Positions 1 through 9,108 of a stretch of DNA of 64,000 nt are shown in pieces. Numbering within the stretch: position 1 is the stretch's first letter; each line of letters begins with the position of its first letter. A program made the translations under genes and the position numbers. The DNA comes from Nodosilinea sp. E11 (GTDB taxonomy: Bacteria; Cyanobacteriota; Cyanobacteriia; Phormidesmidales; Phormidesmidaceae): assembly GCF_032813545.1 (NCBI RefSeq), contig NZ_CP136520.1, positions 5,202,001 to 5,266,000 on the forward strand, read 5' to 3'. The notes under the pieces were generated by a model that saw only the letters and a list, made by a program, of their open reading frames with translations, ran no database searches and was not told the origin of the DNA.

Positions 1-462
1 CCCCACAAGCGCCGGTTTCGCCAAAACAAAGCCAAATACATTGAAGCCGCTGAGCAGTTGTTAGCCACGGTGGGGCTGAGCAACTTTCATCACCATTACC
101 CCTGGCAACTGTCTGGCGGTATGCGGCAGCGGGCCTCCCTGTGCCGAGCCCTGATTCACCAGCCCGAAATTTTGCTGCTCGACGAACCCTTTGCCGCCCT
201 CGACGCCTTCACCCGCGAAGAAATGTGGGGGCTGACCCAAAACCTCTGGCAGCAGACCGGCTGCACCGCCCTGCTGGTCACCCACGACCTGCGCGAGGCT
301 CTATTTCTCTCCGATACGATCTACGTGCTTGGCCCCCGCCCCAGCACCCTGGTCTACGAGCTTTCGGTCAACCTGCCCCGGCCCCGCACCCTCGATATGT
401 GCTTTACCGACGAGTTTCACCAGATGTACACCGAGCTGCGCCGCCACATTCAGCGAAGCTAG
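1..462 (+). CDS. ABC transporter ATP-binding protein, SsuB/ThiZ-like (5' end missing)
   Basis: The frame is open from base 1, so the N-terminal half with Walker A lies outside the window. The visible 153 residues hold the ABC signature LSGGMRQR, Walker B ILLLDEP and the switch histidine in LLVTHD, in correct order. The layout and the C-terminal sequence fit ATPases of nitrate/sulfonate/thiamine-precursor importers, which energise substrate uptake at the inner membrane. The stop lies 2 bp from the stop of the convergent permease gene at 465-1226. A binding-protein gene follows at 1438, so all three parts of one importer are probably here, though on alternating strands. The substrate cannot be read from the sequence. 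Confidence 0.93.
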   Translation, partial: PHKRRFRQNKAKYIEAAEQLLATVGLSNFHHHYPWQLSGGMRQRASLCRALIHQPEILLLDEPFAALDAFTREEMWGLTQNLWQQTGCTALLVTHDLREALFLSDTIYVLGPRPSTLVYELSVNLPRPRTLDMCFTDEFHQMYTELRRHIQRS

Positions 463-464
463 GG

Positions 465-1226
465 CTACCGCGCCCAGTGAATGGTGCGCTGCTCGATCAG
501 AGCAAAACAGCCGTAGAGCAAAATGCCCATGGCCGCCAGCGCCAAAATGGCCAAAAATGCTAGGGGCACGTTAAAGCTAGAACTAGCGGTGACGATCACG
601 TAGCCAATGCCTCGGTTTGAGGCCACCGTTTCTGAAATTACGGAGCCAATAAAGGCCTGGGAAATCGCCACCTTGAGCGAGGCAAACAGGTAGGGCAGCG
701 AGTGAGGAAACCCCACCTTTTGAAACACCTCCCAGGGCGATGCCCCCAGCGATCGCAGCACGTCCTGCATTTCGGGTTCAACCGTGGCCAGCCCCGCCGC
801 CACATTGACCACAATTGGAAAAAACGCCAGGGTGAAGGCGGTAATAATTGCCGGCATGGCCCCAATGCCAAACCAGATCGCCAGCAGCGGTACCAGCGCC
901 ACCTTAGGAATGGTGTTAAACCCCACCAGCAGTGGATACAACACAATGTAGGCCAGGCGAGAATAGCCAATTAAAAATCCTAAAAATACGCCTAGTACCA
1001 GCCCCATCAAAAACCCAATCAGGGTTGTGTTGAGGGTATGCAAACCGTTGCGCCATACGGTAGTGCCGTAGGCTTGGGCGGCTAACCAAATATCGCTAGG
1101 GGCCGGCAAAATAAACGTGGGCACCTCTAGCACCCGCGTGACGCCCTCCCAAATAATCAGCAGTAGCACCAAGGCCACCGAGGGCAAAAGGTAAGCCGCT
1201 AATTTTGTTTTAAGGAATTTGTTCAA
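465..1226 (-). CDS. ABC transporter permease, SsuC/ThiX-like
   Basis: This 253-residue integral membrane protein has about six hydrophobic segments, a normal length for the BPD_transp_1 family. The cytoplasmic EAA loop that docks on the ATPase is visible around residues 150-180 (EPEMQDVLRSLGASPWEVF). It would form the channel of the importer whose ATPase ends at 462 and whose binding lipoprotein starts at 1438. It is transcribed divergently from the binding protein across a 211-bp gap and converges on the ATPase. This is odd, because such genes normally share one operon. Sulfonate, nitrate or pyrimidine/thiamine precursor are all possible substrates. Confidence 0.92.
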   Translation of the reverse strand: MNKFLKTKLAAYLLPSVALVLLLIIWEGVTRVLEVPTFILPAPSDIWLAAQAYGTTVWRNGLHTLNTTLIGFLMGLVLGVFLGFLIGYSRLAYIVLYPLLVGFNTIPKVALVPLLAIWFGIGAMPAIITAFTLAFFPIVVNVAAGLATVEPEMQDVLRSLGASPWEVFQKVGFPHSLPYLFASLKVAISQAFIGSVISETVASNRGIGYVIVTASSSFNVPLAFLAILALAAMGILLYGCFALIEQRTIHWAR

Positions 1227-1437
1227 GGCTTTTACCGTATTGCTTTACGGGGGGTAACGACTGACGACGGCAGACCCAGCCCAACCCCGACCAGCCCAAC
1301 GCTCCGGCTAGGACAATGGCAGGCAAGACGAAAATCAATCGATCAGGTAGTGCAGACTACCATCTTGTCTGGGTACAGACACTATATGTAGAACACGATT
1401 TAGATTTGGTTAAATTGGTCACGGAGTGTTCCGAATT

Positions 1438-2529
1438 ATGATGCCGATTCGTTCCATCGCCGGTTCTTTACTGTTGGCCGCCACCCTGGGTTTAGTGGCC
1501 TGCGGTGGCGCTAACGACGTAGCCACCCCTGAACCTACCACCGCCGGAGAAACCGCTGCTGCCCCCGATGCCGCCGAGCTGACTCCGGTAAAATTTACCC
1601 TGTCCTGGCTGTTTCAGGCGGTTGATGCCCCGTTGGCCATTGCTCTAGAAAATGGCTATTTTGCTGAAGCAGGGCTAGATGTTAGCTTTGAACGCGGCTT
1701 TGGCTCGGCTGACTCAATCACTAAAATTGCTGCCGGGCAGTACGACATCGGCGAAGGCGACATGTACTCCATGATCGAGTTCAACGAGCAAAACCCCAAC
1801 GATCAGCTCGTTGCAGTCGCGATCAAATTTAATCGATCGCCCTTTGCGATCGTCACCAAAGCCGACTCTGAGTTTGACACCCCCGCCGACCTAGCTGGGG
1901 CTAACCTGGCTGCCCCAGCTGGCGACGGCCCCCGCCGACTGTGGCCCGTACTAGCCCAAGAGGTGGGAGCCGACCCCGACAGCGTCGAGTGGACCAACGT
2001 AGAACCCCAGCTCAGGGAAAGTCTGCTGGCCCAGGGCAATGCCGACGGCATTTCTTGTTTTTCGATCTCTTGCCTACCGGTGCTGCACCAAAAGCTGGGC
2101 CTGCCCCCCGAAGATCTCAATGTGTTTTACTACAACGACTACGGGCTAGATCTGTATGGCAACGCCCTGATTGTGCGCCGAGACTTTTTAGAGGCTAACC
2201 CTGAGGTGGTGCAGGGCTTTGTGACGGCTTACCTTCGAGGGCTAAAAGAAGCTCTGGCCGACCCCGAGGCCGCGCTAGCGTTGGTGACTGAAGTGGCCGA
2301 CGATGAGCTATTTGATGTAGCCATTGAGTCAGAGCGCATCAACATTGCCCTCGATCGCCTCTACACCAGCCCTGAAGTTGACACCATGGGCATTGGCGGC
2401 GTAGACCCGGTGCGCCTGGCCGCTACGATTGACCAGGTAGTAGAAGGGTTTGGCCTCAGTAGCACCCCCGATGTCAGCGATGTGTTTGACGATCGGGCCC
2501 TGCCCCCCCAAGACGAGCGCATGCTTTAG
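1438..2529 (+). CDS. ABC transporter substrate-binding lipoprotein, NMT1/THI5-like
   Basis: A signal peptide ends in a lipobox (LVAC, Cys about residue 22), so the protein is predicted to be membrane-anchored in the periplasm. The mature part starts with the family pattern of SsuA/ThiY proteins (FTLSWLFQAVDAPLAIALENG, then YFAEAGLDV). Length is 363 residues. An in-frame GTG exists at 1426, but GGAG at 1423-1426 fits as ribosome binding site for the ATG at 1438. Two cysteines near residues 207 and 212 (CFSISC) sit in a region where THI5-type proteins carry cysteines; I cannot judge their meaning. It is likely the binding protein for the flanking ATPase and permease. Confidence 0.9.
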   Translation: MMPIRSIAGSLLLAATLGLVACGGANDVATPEPTTAGETAAAPDAAELTPVKFTLSWLFQAVDAPLAIALENGYFAEAGLDVSFERGFGSADSITKIAAGQYDIGEGDMYSMIEFNEQNPNDQLVAVAIKFNRSPFAIVTKADSEFDTPADLAGANLAAPAGDGPRRLWPVLAQEVGADPDSVEWTNVEPQLRESLLAQGNADGISCFSISCLPVLHQKLGLPPEDLNVFYYNDYGLDLYGNALIVRRDFLEANPEVVQGFVTAYLRGLKEALADPEAALALVTEVADDELFDVAIESERINIALDRLYTSPEVDTMGIGGVDPVRLAATIDQVVEGFGLSSTPDVSDVFDDRALPPQDERML

Positions 2530-2606
2530 CGCCACGCTAACACAGGGCCATGATCGCCTGGGTAGGTTGGCGGTCGCCAGAGCCAGCCTACCCATCACCC
2601 TTCGGT

Positions 2607-3068
2607 CTAACCCTGTATGACAACTTCTGAAGGGTTGTACAGAATATCGACGCGATCGCCGTAGGCCAGCTCAGCAATGGGCGTTGCAATAATTTCGATG
2701 ACCGATGGATCTTGAAAGTGCCGTTCTTTGGTTTCTGGATGGGGAAAATAGATCAAGCCATCAAATTTTTTGGCTTGAAACAAAATCTGGCATCGAGAGA
2801 ACGAAAAATCTTCCGGGGGATGTTGATCAGTCCATTCGACCGAGCGAAACGTAAATTCGGGCTGGAGCAGCTGAAAGGTTTTGGGGCGAATGGAGACATT
2901 CAAAGTGCCCTGAAAATAGCCCGTTAGGTCTAGACCCAACGCTTTAAAGTAAGGCAGCTGCATCTCAATGGTACCGCGCTGGTAGGGGCTATTTAAGGCA
3001 GTCCCAGAAGCTACCCGATGCCCACGTTCTACAATGCCGCTAACGCGTTGCCAATCGGTCTTGCTCAT
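2607..3068 (-). CDS. Hypothetical protein with a GTLNV motif
   Basis: This is a 153-residue soluble protein without signal peptide or membrane segment. A central stretch runs GTIEMQLPYFKALGLDL and then GTLNVSIRP. The latter resembles the GTLNV turn of the CTP-dependent riboflavin kinase barrel (DUF120), but the match is short and no catalytic set can be assigned. It stands alone between the importer and a small membrane protein. I do not recognise a function. Confidence 0.7.
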   Translation of the reverse strand: MSKTDWQRVSGIVERGHRVASGTALNSPYQRGTIEMQLPYFKALGLDLTGYFQGTLNVSIRPKTFQLLQPEFTFRSVEWTDQHPPEDFSFSRCQILFQAKKFDGLIYFPHPETKERHFQDPSVIEIIATPIAELAYGDRVDILYNPSEVVIQG

Positions 3069-3224
3069 TTAAACAGTTTCCAAATACATCACCCGTGTGA
3101 CTCTATGGGAATGGCTACAGCGGCAGGGTGAACTCAGCGTAGCTAAGGTGGCGTAGGCTTTAATGCTTGCGGCTATATCTAGGCATACTACCGTGAAGCT
3201 GATCGACCGATTTAAGCCTGAGGG

Positions 3225-3644
3225 CTAAAGAATGGAGAGCTCTAGGCCTGTCAAGGTGAGCAAGATGCTAGCGATCGCAAAGAGCTTAGGTGGCCGAGCT
3301 GGCGTGTTAGAGCTAACTATGTGCATGGCGTAGAGTGCCCCCGCCGAAACCATTAGATTGCTCAAGGGAATGGCCCACACCGCCCAAACTTCACCAGCCC
3401 TAAATGGGATCAATAATAAGACCAGGTTCAAAAATGCTACCGCGATTAGCCCACCGCCAGTGGCACGCATTAGCACCAAAATCAGCACTTGCACTGCGCT
3501 AGATACGGCATCCCATTCTTTGCCTAGAGCAATGGCATGGTAGGGCATAAAGCGTTTTCGGCTTAAATAGACTAAACCGAAGGCCCCGCCAATCAGGACA
3601 CCCACCAGATGACAGGCAAAGGCAATGGTCATAGATATAGACAT
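3225..3644 (-). CDS. Small integral membrane protein of unknown function
   Basis: The 139-residue protein has four predicted membrane segments (about residues 5-27, 45-65, 68-100 and 118-137). A basic loop follows the first (SRKRFMP). No family motif is recognised. Codon use and G+C are like neighbours. It is monocistronic, with about 155 bp separating it from the gene downstream on the same strand. Confidence 0.65.
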   Translation of the reverse strand: MSISMTIAFACHLVGVLIGGAFGLVYLSRKRFMPYHAIALGKEWDAVSSAVQVLILVLMRATGGGLIAVAFLNLVLLLIPFRAGEVWAVWAIPLSNLMVSAGALYAMHIVSSNTPARPPKLFAIASILLTLTGLELSIL

Positions 3645-4023
3645 TTTACATGTCTCTTTCTGCGCAAATTATGGAGCTGCCAGGCCAGTATATAGCAATT
3701 CCGTGACTCCGTTGGAGTTGCCTTGCCAATGCCATGGCAGAACTACGTTGATTGAGCGATACCTACCTACTCGTCAGTATCTCTCTCAGATGAGGGGCTG
3801 ATTTGGAACGGGTTTCTGCCTTACGGGCGAAGGAGAACGCGGGTTACTCCTCCTAGGCTATGACTACGCTAAAAACCGTGGCGTTTGGATTAGCTCAAGA
3901 TCGCTACAGGTTCGCTGTAGGAAGGTCATGCTATTGGCAGCAGTCTATTTGGTGACCTAGCGCGATCTAGATCCAGCGTTATCTAGCGCATAGTCTCAAT
4001 TTTTGAAATTTGTGAGTAGGATT
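3645..4023. other. Intergenic region without a recognisable gene
   Basis: About 380 bp lie between a minus-strand and a plus-strand gene and must hold both promoters. I see no RNA gene, strong hairpin or repeat here. Confidence 0.5.
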
Positions 4024-4503
4024 ATGTTTATACTTTCCCGTTTTCGCCTTTGGTTGATTAATGGTTATCGTCAGTTTACTAACGTTTTAACCGGATCAAT
4101 CTTTAACTTCAATATTAGAGAGTCTGACCAGTTTATCCCTCGCCTTGCTACTCAGACCGTCACTGTGGGTTTGCTAGCGGTAGCGCTGTGGGTAACCTCG
4201 GTTGGTGCCTACAGTCAGCCAGCCCAAGCGGGTGACAACCTTGATGCTAGACCCTACGAAGCTGAGGCTGTGCGCCAGTCTCGCAACCCTGTTAGCCGTG
4301 ACAATGGGGCTAGCCAAGTGGCTCCTAGTGGGCTTTCTGAAGCCCCCGAAGACCAGGCCAAGAGCGTGCTAGAAAACGTAAAAGATGCGGTGCAAGACAT
4401 CATACCTGGTATGTCTGGAGATGAGGGCGTAGGCCAAAATGCCAATAATCCCAATACTCCCGTCCCTAGCCCTTCAAACAGCACTCCTTTCAGCCGTCGC
4501 TAA
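4024..4503 (+). CDS. Hypothetical exported or membrane-anchored protein, low complexity C-terminus
   Basis: The frame extends up to a TTG at 4003, but the ATG at 4024, preceded by GAGTAGG, is the more likely start (159 residues). A basic N-terminus is followed by one hydrophobic segment (VGLLAVALWVTSVGAYS) and an AQA-like cleavage site, so it is probably exported with an unusually long N-region. The rest is Pro/Asn/Ser-rich with one amphipathic helix (SVLENVKDAVQDIIPGM). A strong terminator follows at 4570. Function unknown. Confidence 0.6.
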   Translation: MFILSRFRLWLINGYRQFTNVLTGSIFNFNIRESDQFIPRLATQTVTVGLLAVALWVTSVGAYSQPAQAGDNLDARPYEAEAVRQSRNPVSRDNGASQVAPSGLSEAPEDQAKSVLENVKDAVQDIIPGMSGDEGVGQNANNPNTPVPSPSNSTPFSRR

Positions 4504-4569
4504 TGGACAAGGGCCATGGGGCGGTAAATCGGTAGTTCCGGTTAGACGACCAACCTATTGCTTGCTGAA

Positions 4570-4611
4570 GCGGCGCTATCTACCGATCCGGTGGAAGCGC
4601 CGCATTTTTTT
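4570..4611 (+). terminator. Rho-independent terminator
   Basis: The arms GCGGCGCT (4570-4577) and AGCGCCGC (4596-4603) are perfect complements and are followed by A and seven T residues. It ends the transcript of the gene at 4024-4503. Confidence 0.9.
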
Positions 4612-5025
4612 GCTTGTCTAAAATTCGCCTGGGTATAGGCTTCATGATATCGGCTGTGGCTATAGCTCGTTGGGTTCCTAGAAAAATAGTTTAGGTTATA
4701 GATAAACCAAAAGGTCGGTTATTCCCGTGAAATGGAAATGCCAGGCTTTACCATCTATTCTTATGAAGAATTTGGCCTAAGTGGGTCTAAAGACGGAGAT
4801 TGTTTTTAGCTGGCAATCGCCATAAAGGTACAGGGCATAGTTGGCGATTAAACTTACGATGATGGCGTGTTGGATAATTAATGTTTTCGCACCTACCATT
4901 TTTCGCTTTGATTCACATTTCCAATCATTTATGTCCTAGGCTAAGCGGGCAACACCACAGATAATAGTTTTTGAGTTGGCGTTAGAACCGATTAGCTTCA
5001 CCTTAATTAAGAGGAAGAGGCCTTT
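4612..5025. promoter_or_regulatory. Upstream region of the glycosyltransferase gene
   Basis: These 414 bp are richer in A+T than the surroundings and contain no ORF of note. They presumably carry the promoter of the gene at 5026. I cannot single out promoter elements with confidence. Confidence 0.4.
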
Positions 5026-6138
5026 ATGCGAATTGCACAAGTTACACCCCTATGGGAACAAGTTCCCCCGCTGGCCTATGGCGGTACGGAATTAGTCGTG
5101 AGTTTACTGACTGAGGAATTGGTGCAGCGAGGGCACCAAGTCACGCTATTTGCGTCGGGAGATTCGCAAACTTTGGCCCAGCTAGACCCTGGTTGCGATC
5201 GCGCTCTGCGTAAGCTAGGGATACCGCTTGGGGACTATGGGCCCTACCAGCAGCGGCAGCTAAGCAAAGTCTTGGGTCGGGCTGAGGAATTTGACATTAT
5301 TCACTCCCATATGGACGTCGCTGCCTGGCCCTCGACCCAGGCCAATTGGCCGCCGGTTGTGCATACCCTCCATGGGCCATTTACTGCCGACTGTGAGAAA
5401 GCCTTGAGCCAGTACCGGCAACAAAATCTAATCAGTGTGTCAAAGTCTCAGCAGCGCGCTGATCTAGAACTCAACTATGTGGCGACGGTCTACAACGCGA
5501 TCGCCATTGACGAATTTGAATTTTATCCCCAGCCCCAAGACCCTCCCTACTTAGCCTTTTTGGGGCGGATGTCGTCAGAAAAAGGGCCGCACCTGGCGAT
5601 CGAAATTGCTAAACGCAGCGGCTGGCCGCTGAAAATGGCTGGCAAAGTCGATGCTGAAGATCAAGCCTTTTTTGACAGCCAAGTTGCTCCGCACATCGAC
5701 GGGCAGCAAATTGAATTTTTAGGGGAAGTCAGCCAGGCTGAGAAGAAAACCCTCATCGGCCAGGCCACGGCTACGCTGTTTCCGATTACCTGGCCCGAAC
5801 CGTTTGGCCTGGTGATGACCGAGTCGATGGTGAGCGGTACTCCGGTAGTGGCGATGGCCATTGGCTCCGCCCCTGAGGTTGTGGCCGATGGCAAGACTGG
5901 GTTTCTTTGCCAAAGCGTTGACGATTGCATTGAGGCCGTGGCGCAAATTCATCGCCTCAGCCGCCAGGCTTGCCGCGACCATGTGGCGCTTAACTTTAGC
6001 GTGGCAAAGATGGTTGACGGTTATGAGGCGGTCTACCGCCAGTTGCTGCGCGATCGCACCAAACCCAGCTTTGGCCCCCAACGTCGCGTTGTCGATCTGC
6101 GCCCAGCCCGCCCAACGTTGGCCCGCATCGATGCCTAG
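5026..6138 (+). CDS. Glycosyltransferase family 4 protein
   Basis: The 370-residue protein has the GT-B layout. The N-terminus carries YGGTELVVSLLTEELVQRGH, a GT4 acceptor-side motif. The donor domain opens at LAFLGRMSSEKGPHLAIEIA, and the EX7E motif is seen in EPFGLVMTE followed by GTPVVA and GSAPEVV. GT4 enzymes are retaining transferases that use nucleotide sugars. The start ATG has GAGGAAGAGG upstream. The gene at 6357 encodes a glycogen-debranching-type hydrolase, and this order suggests the two act on the same glucan or glucoside. The actual sugar and acceptor are not evident. Confidence 0.93.
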   Translation: MRIAQVTPLWEQVPPLAYGGTELVVSLLTEELVQRGHQVTLFASGDSQTLAQLDPGCDRALRKLGIPLGDYGPYQQRQLSKVLGRAEEFDIIHSHMDVAAWPSTQANWPPVVHTLHGPFTADCEKALSQYRQQNLISVSKSQQRADLELNYVATVYNAIAIDEFEFYPQPQDPPYLAFLGRMSSEKGPHLAIEIAKRSGWPLKMAGKVDAEDQAFFDSQVAPHIDGQQIEFLGEVSQAEKKTLIGQATATLFPITWPEPFGLVMTESMVSGTPVVAMAIGSAPEVVADGKTGFLCQSVDDCIEAVAQIHRLSRQACRDHVALNFSVAKMVDGYEAVYRQLLRDRTKPSFGPQRRVVDLRPARPTLARIDA

Positions 6139-6356
6139 GGTGGTCTGATCTAACGAAACAACGGCTTGTCCTCGGCAGCGGGGGCAACCCGTTGGCCTAA
6201 TCCTGGGAGGTTTAGAGGTTCCCTATTGTAACTCTCCTTAAATCCTTATAAAGAAACGCTGGCAACGCTTGACGCTCAATGGCTCGACCCCGCTACTGAA
6301 ACTAGGGGCCTTTGCCGAGCGCAGTCACCAGCCATAGTTGTGGAGCATCATTACCA

Positions 6357-8684
6357 ATGACTGAATCGTCTAAGTCCAATGTGAGTGATCTGGAGTTTGA
6401 CCCAGCCGAGTCTCCCCTCAACCTGGTCGAACTCGATGGTCGCACCTTTGCCCCGGCTCAGCAGGTACCGATTCCCGAGTGGCCCTGCACAACTATTCCG
6501 CGGCAGCAGCCTACCCTGACCCTCAAGGACAACGACCTATTCTTAATCACCGACACCCTGGGCAATATCTCTGGCTGTGACGATGATCAGGTGCTGTCAA
6601 GTCTGGGACTGTTTTGTCGAGATTCTCGATTTCTCAGTCGGCTAGAACTCCAGATTGAGGGGCAGCCACCCATTTTGCTCAGCAGCACGTCCCAGCGGGG
6701 GTTTGCTCTGTCGGCCCTCTGCGCCAACCCTTACGTTGAGGGTGCCGACGGGCGGCGCGAAATTCGGGCTGAAACCATTGGCATCCAGCGCGATCTGGTG
6801 TTGCAAGGGGGGCTGTTTGAAGAACTGGCCCTGACCAACTACAGCACCGAACCGGTGGAATTTGAGCTGAGTTTGAGCTTTGACGCCGATTTTGCCGATT
6901 TGTTTGAGATTCGGGGGCGCGTGCGGCAGCAAACCGGCACGCTGCTGCGCTCTGTTCAGGTGTCAGCAGAAACCGCTGAACCGTTGGTGGCTTCTGCTGG
7001 TAGCCTCGTGGCTGGCGAGCGGGGCGAACTCACCCTGGCCTACCAGGGGGTCGACCAGCTGTTAATGGAGTCGAGAATTCAGTTTTACCAACGGCCACCC
7101 GACCGGTTTAAGGGCTATACGGCAATCTGGCGGGTGGCGCTACAGCCCCATGCCACCGAGGTGTTGGGCTATCGCCTCCAGCCTTTTTTAGACGGGCATC
7201 CCACATCGTCGGTGGGCCTGCCGGCGACGCTGAGCCAGGCGCTGGCGGCAGAAACCATGGAAGAGCAGCTCTGGCGCGAGGATGTGACCTGCATTCGCAC
7301 CGATAACCGTGCCCTCAACCAGATCATTGAGCGGGCTGAGCAAGACATTTACCTGCTGGGGCAAACCTTCGGCGACGGCAGAATACTCTCGGCGGGGGTA
7401 CCGTGGTTTGCCACGCTGTTTGGTCGCGACTCGATTATCGCCGCCATGCAAACTCTAATGTTTAACCCCGCCCTGGCCCGTCAAACCCTGGCGGTGCTGG
7501 CCGAATACCAGGGTCAAAAGCAGGATGACTGGCGCGAAGAGGAGCCGGGCAAAATTTTGCATGAGCTGCGGTTTGGCGAGATGTCGCGCAGTGGCGAGGT
7601 GCCCCACACCCCCTACTACGGCACGGTAGATGCTACTCCCCTATGGCTGATGCTCTACGCCGACTACTACGCTTGGAAGGGCGATCGCGCTCTGCTGGAG
7701 GAACTCTGGCCCAACGCCCTAGCCGCCATGGACTGGATTGATCGCAGCAGCGAAGCCACTGGCTATGTGACCTACTACTGCAAGTCGTCGGGGGGGCTAG
7801 GCAACCAGGGCTGGAAAGACTCGGGCGACTGCATGGTAGATGCGGCGGGCAAACTGGCGGAGGGGCCGATCGCCCTTTCGGAGGTGCAGGGTTACGTCTA
7901 CGCCGCCAAGGTGCGGCTGGCCTCCTTAGCCGAGTTGATGCAGCGGCCCGATCTGCGCGATCGCTGGCAGGCAGAGGCCCAGGATCTCAAAGCTCGCTTT
8001 GAGCGCGACTTTTGGTTGCCCGACCAGGGCTATGTGGCCCTCGCCCTCGATGGCCAAGGCAAGCCGGTCGACAGCATTACCTCTAACCCAGGCCACTGTC
8101 TAGGGCTGGGCATTCTCTCGCCCGACAAGGCCCGCAGCGTGGCCGAGCGGTTGCAGGCTCCCGATATGTTTAGCGGCTGGGGCATTCGCACCCTGAGCAG
8201 CAGTTCGCCTGCCTACAACCCCATGGGCTACCACGTGGGCTCGGTGTGGCCCCACGACAACGGCATGATCGCCGCCGGTCTGCGGTCGCTGGGGCACATA
8301 GATCAGGCCCTCGAAATTGCCCAGGGCATTTTTGACATGACCACTGTGCAACCCTACCAGTGCCCGCCGGAGCTATTCTGCGGCTTTGAGCGCACTCCCA
8401 CCAACCGACCGGTGCGTTACCCGGTGGCTTGTTCGCCCCAGGCCTGGGCTACGGGCACAGTGTTTCAGCTGCTGCAAATTATGGTCAACCTGGTACCCGA
8501 CGTGGCCAACAACCGCCTGTATATTTTGCAGCCCACCCTGCCCCCCTCGGTCAGCTATATGTCGGTCAACAACTTTAAGGTGGGGCAAACCCTATTAGAC
8601 CTTGAGTTTGAGCGCTCCCTCGAAGCCACCGCCTGCCGGGTAGTGCGCAAGCGGGGCAACCTTCGGGTGGTAATTGAGGTGTAA
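6357..8684 (+). CDS. Amylo-alpha-1,6-glucosidase / glycogen debranching family glycosidase
   Basis: The 775-residue protein has an N-terminal beta domain of the GDE_N_bis type (about residues 45-250) and a C-terminal (alpha/alpha)6 catalytic domain. The latter shows FATLFGRDSI and LGNQGWKDSGD, which carry acidic residues conserved in the family, and VGSVWPHDNGMIA. Family members trim alpha-linked glucose branches, though many bacterial homologues act on other glucosides. The frame reaches a TTG at 6312; ATG 6357, with TGGAGC upstream, is preferred. It is 218 bp downstream of the GT4 gene and probably co-transcribed. Its TAA stop abuts a dispersed repeat at 8684. Confidence 0.9.
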   Translation: MTESSKSNVSDLEFDPAESPLNLVELDGRTFAPAQQVPIPEWPCTTIPRQQPTLTLKDNDLFLITDTLGNISGCDDDQVLSSLGLFCRDSRFLSRLELQIEGQPPILLSSTSQRGFALSALCANPYVEGADGRREIRAETIGIQRDLVLQGGLFEELALTNYSTEPVEFELSLSFDADFADLFEIRGRVRQQTGTLLRSVQVSAETAEPLVASAGSLVAGERGELTLAYQGVDQLLMESRIQFYQRPPDRFKGYTAIWRVALQPHATEVLGYRLQPFLDGHPTSSVGLPATLSQALAAETMEEQLWREDVTCIRTDNRALNQIIERAEQDIYLLGQTFGDGRILSAGVPWFATLFGRDSIIAAMQTLMFNPALARQTLAVLAEYQGQKQDDWREEEPGKILHELRFGEMSRSGEVPHTPYYGTVDATPLWLMLYADYYAWKGDRALLEELWPNALAAMDWIDRSSEATGYVTYYCKSSGGLGNQGWKDSGDCMVDAAGKLAEGPIALSEVQGYVYAAKVRLASLAELMQRPDLRDRWQAEAQDLKARFERDFWLPDQGYVALALDGQGKPVDSITSNPGHCLGLGILSPDKARSVAERLQAPDMFSGWGIRTLSSSSPAYNPMGYHVGSVWPHDNGMIAAGLRSLGHIDQALEIAQGIFDMTTVQPYQCPPELFCGFERTPTNRPVRYPVACSPQAWATGTVFQLLQIMVNLVPDVANNRLYILQPTLPPSVSYMSVNNFKVGQTLLDLEFERSLEATACRVVRKRGNLRVVIEV

Positions 8685-8752
8685 TACCAAAGCCGACTGA
8701 CAAAACCCCGATTTCCAGAAGGCCAAATCGTAGGGGCGCATAGCATGCGCCC
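8684..8752 (+). repeat. Dispersed palindromic repeat, copy 1
   Basis: The element runs ATACCAAA...GACAAAACCCCGATTT...AGGCCAAA...GTAGGGGCGCATAGC and ends in ATGCGCCC. Its core GGGCGCAT-AGC-ATGCGCCC is an inverted repeat. Related copies lie at 41169-41219 and 42970-43055 on the other strand, with core-only relatives at 19869 and 55297. Its first base is the last base of the preceding gene's stop codon. Confidence 0.8.
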
Positions 8753-9108
8753 TGCTTAACTCTAGCGGGTGCAGCATCGCTTGTAGAAGGGCTGGAGCAA
8801 TGCTAGGGCAGCGATCGCGGCTGCCAATGGAAGTCCTTAAGCCCTGATCGATTCTGGTACCGGTAACGGCGCGAAGGACGGTGCAAAGATCAAATACCTG
8901 TCTGAGTAAAGACGACAGAGTGGACCCTAGAGTTGTATTCCTATAGGGAATGGAGCCAGGGCTGATCTGGATTTCAGCGCCAAGTTTTAGCCGCTGAGCG
9001 GCTGCTAAACTCGGTTCATACCGCAAGTCTCGGCTTGCAGTGGACAATCGGTGGTTAGCTCCCATAGGACCGCCACAGTATCAGGGCACGGTGAGGCCGT
9101 AGATCGGT
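8685..9108. other. Intergenic region with the palindromic repeat, otherwise empty
   Basis: Apart from the repeat at 8684-8752 I see no gene here. An antisense frame crossing it covers the repeat and the end of the glycosidase gene and looks non-coding. Confidence 0.5.

Noticed and set aside
1227-1437. TPP riboswitch upstream of the ThiY-like gene
   Set aside because: The conserved CTGAGA and ACCTGA-type elements are absent.
8595-9065. 156-codon minus-strand frame
   Set aside because: It is antisense to the end of the glycosidase gene and runs through the dispersed repeat; no recognisable protein pattern.
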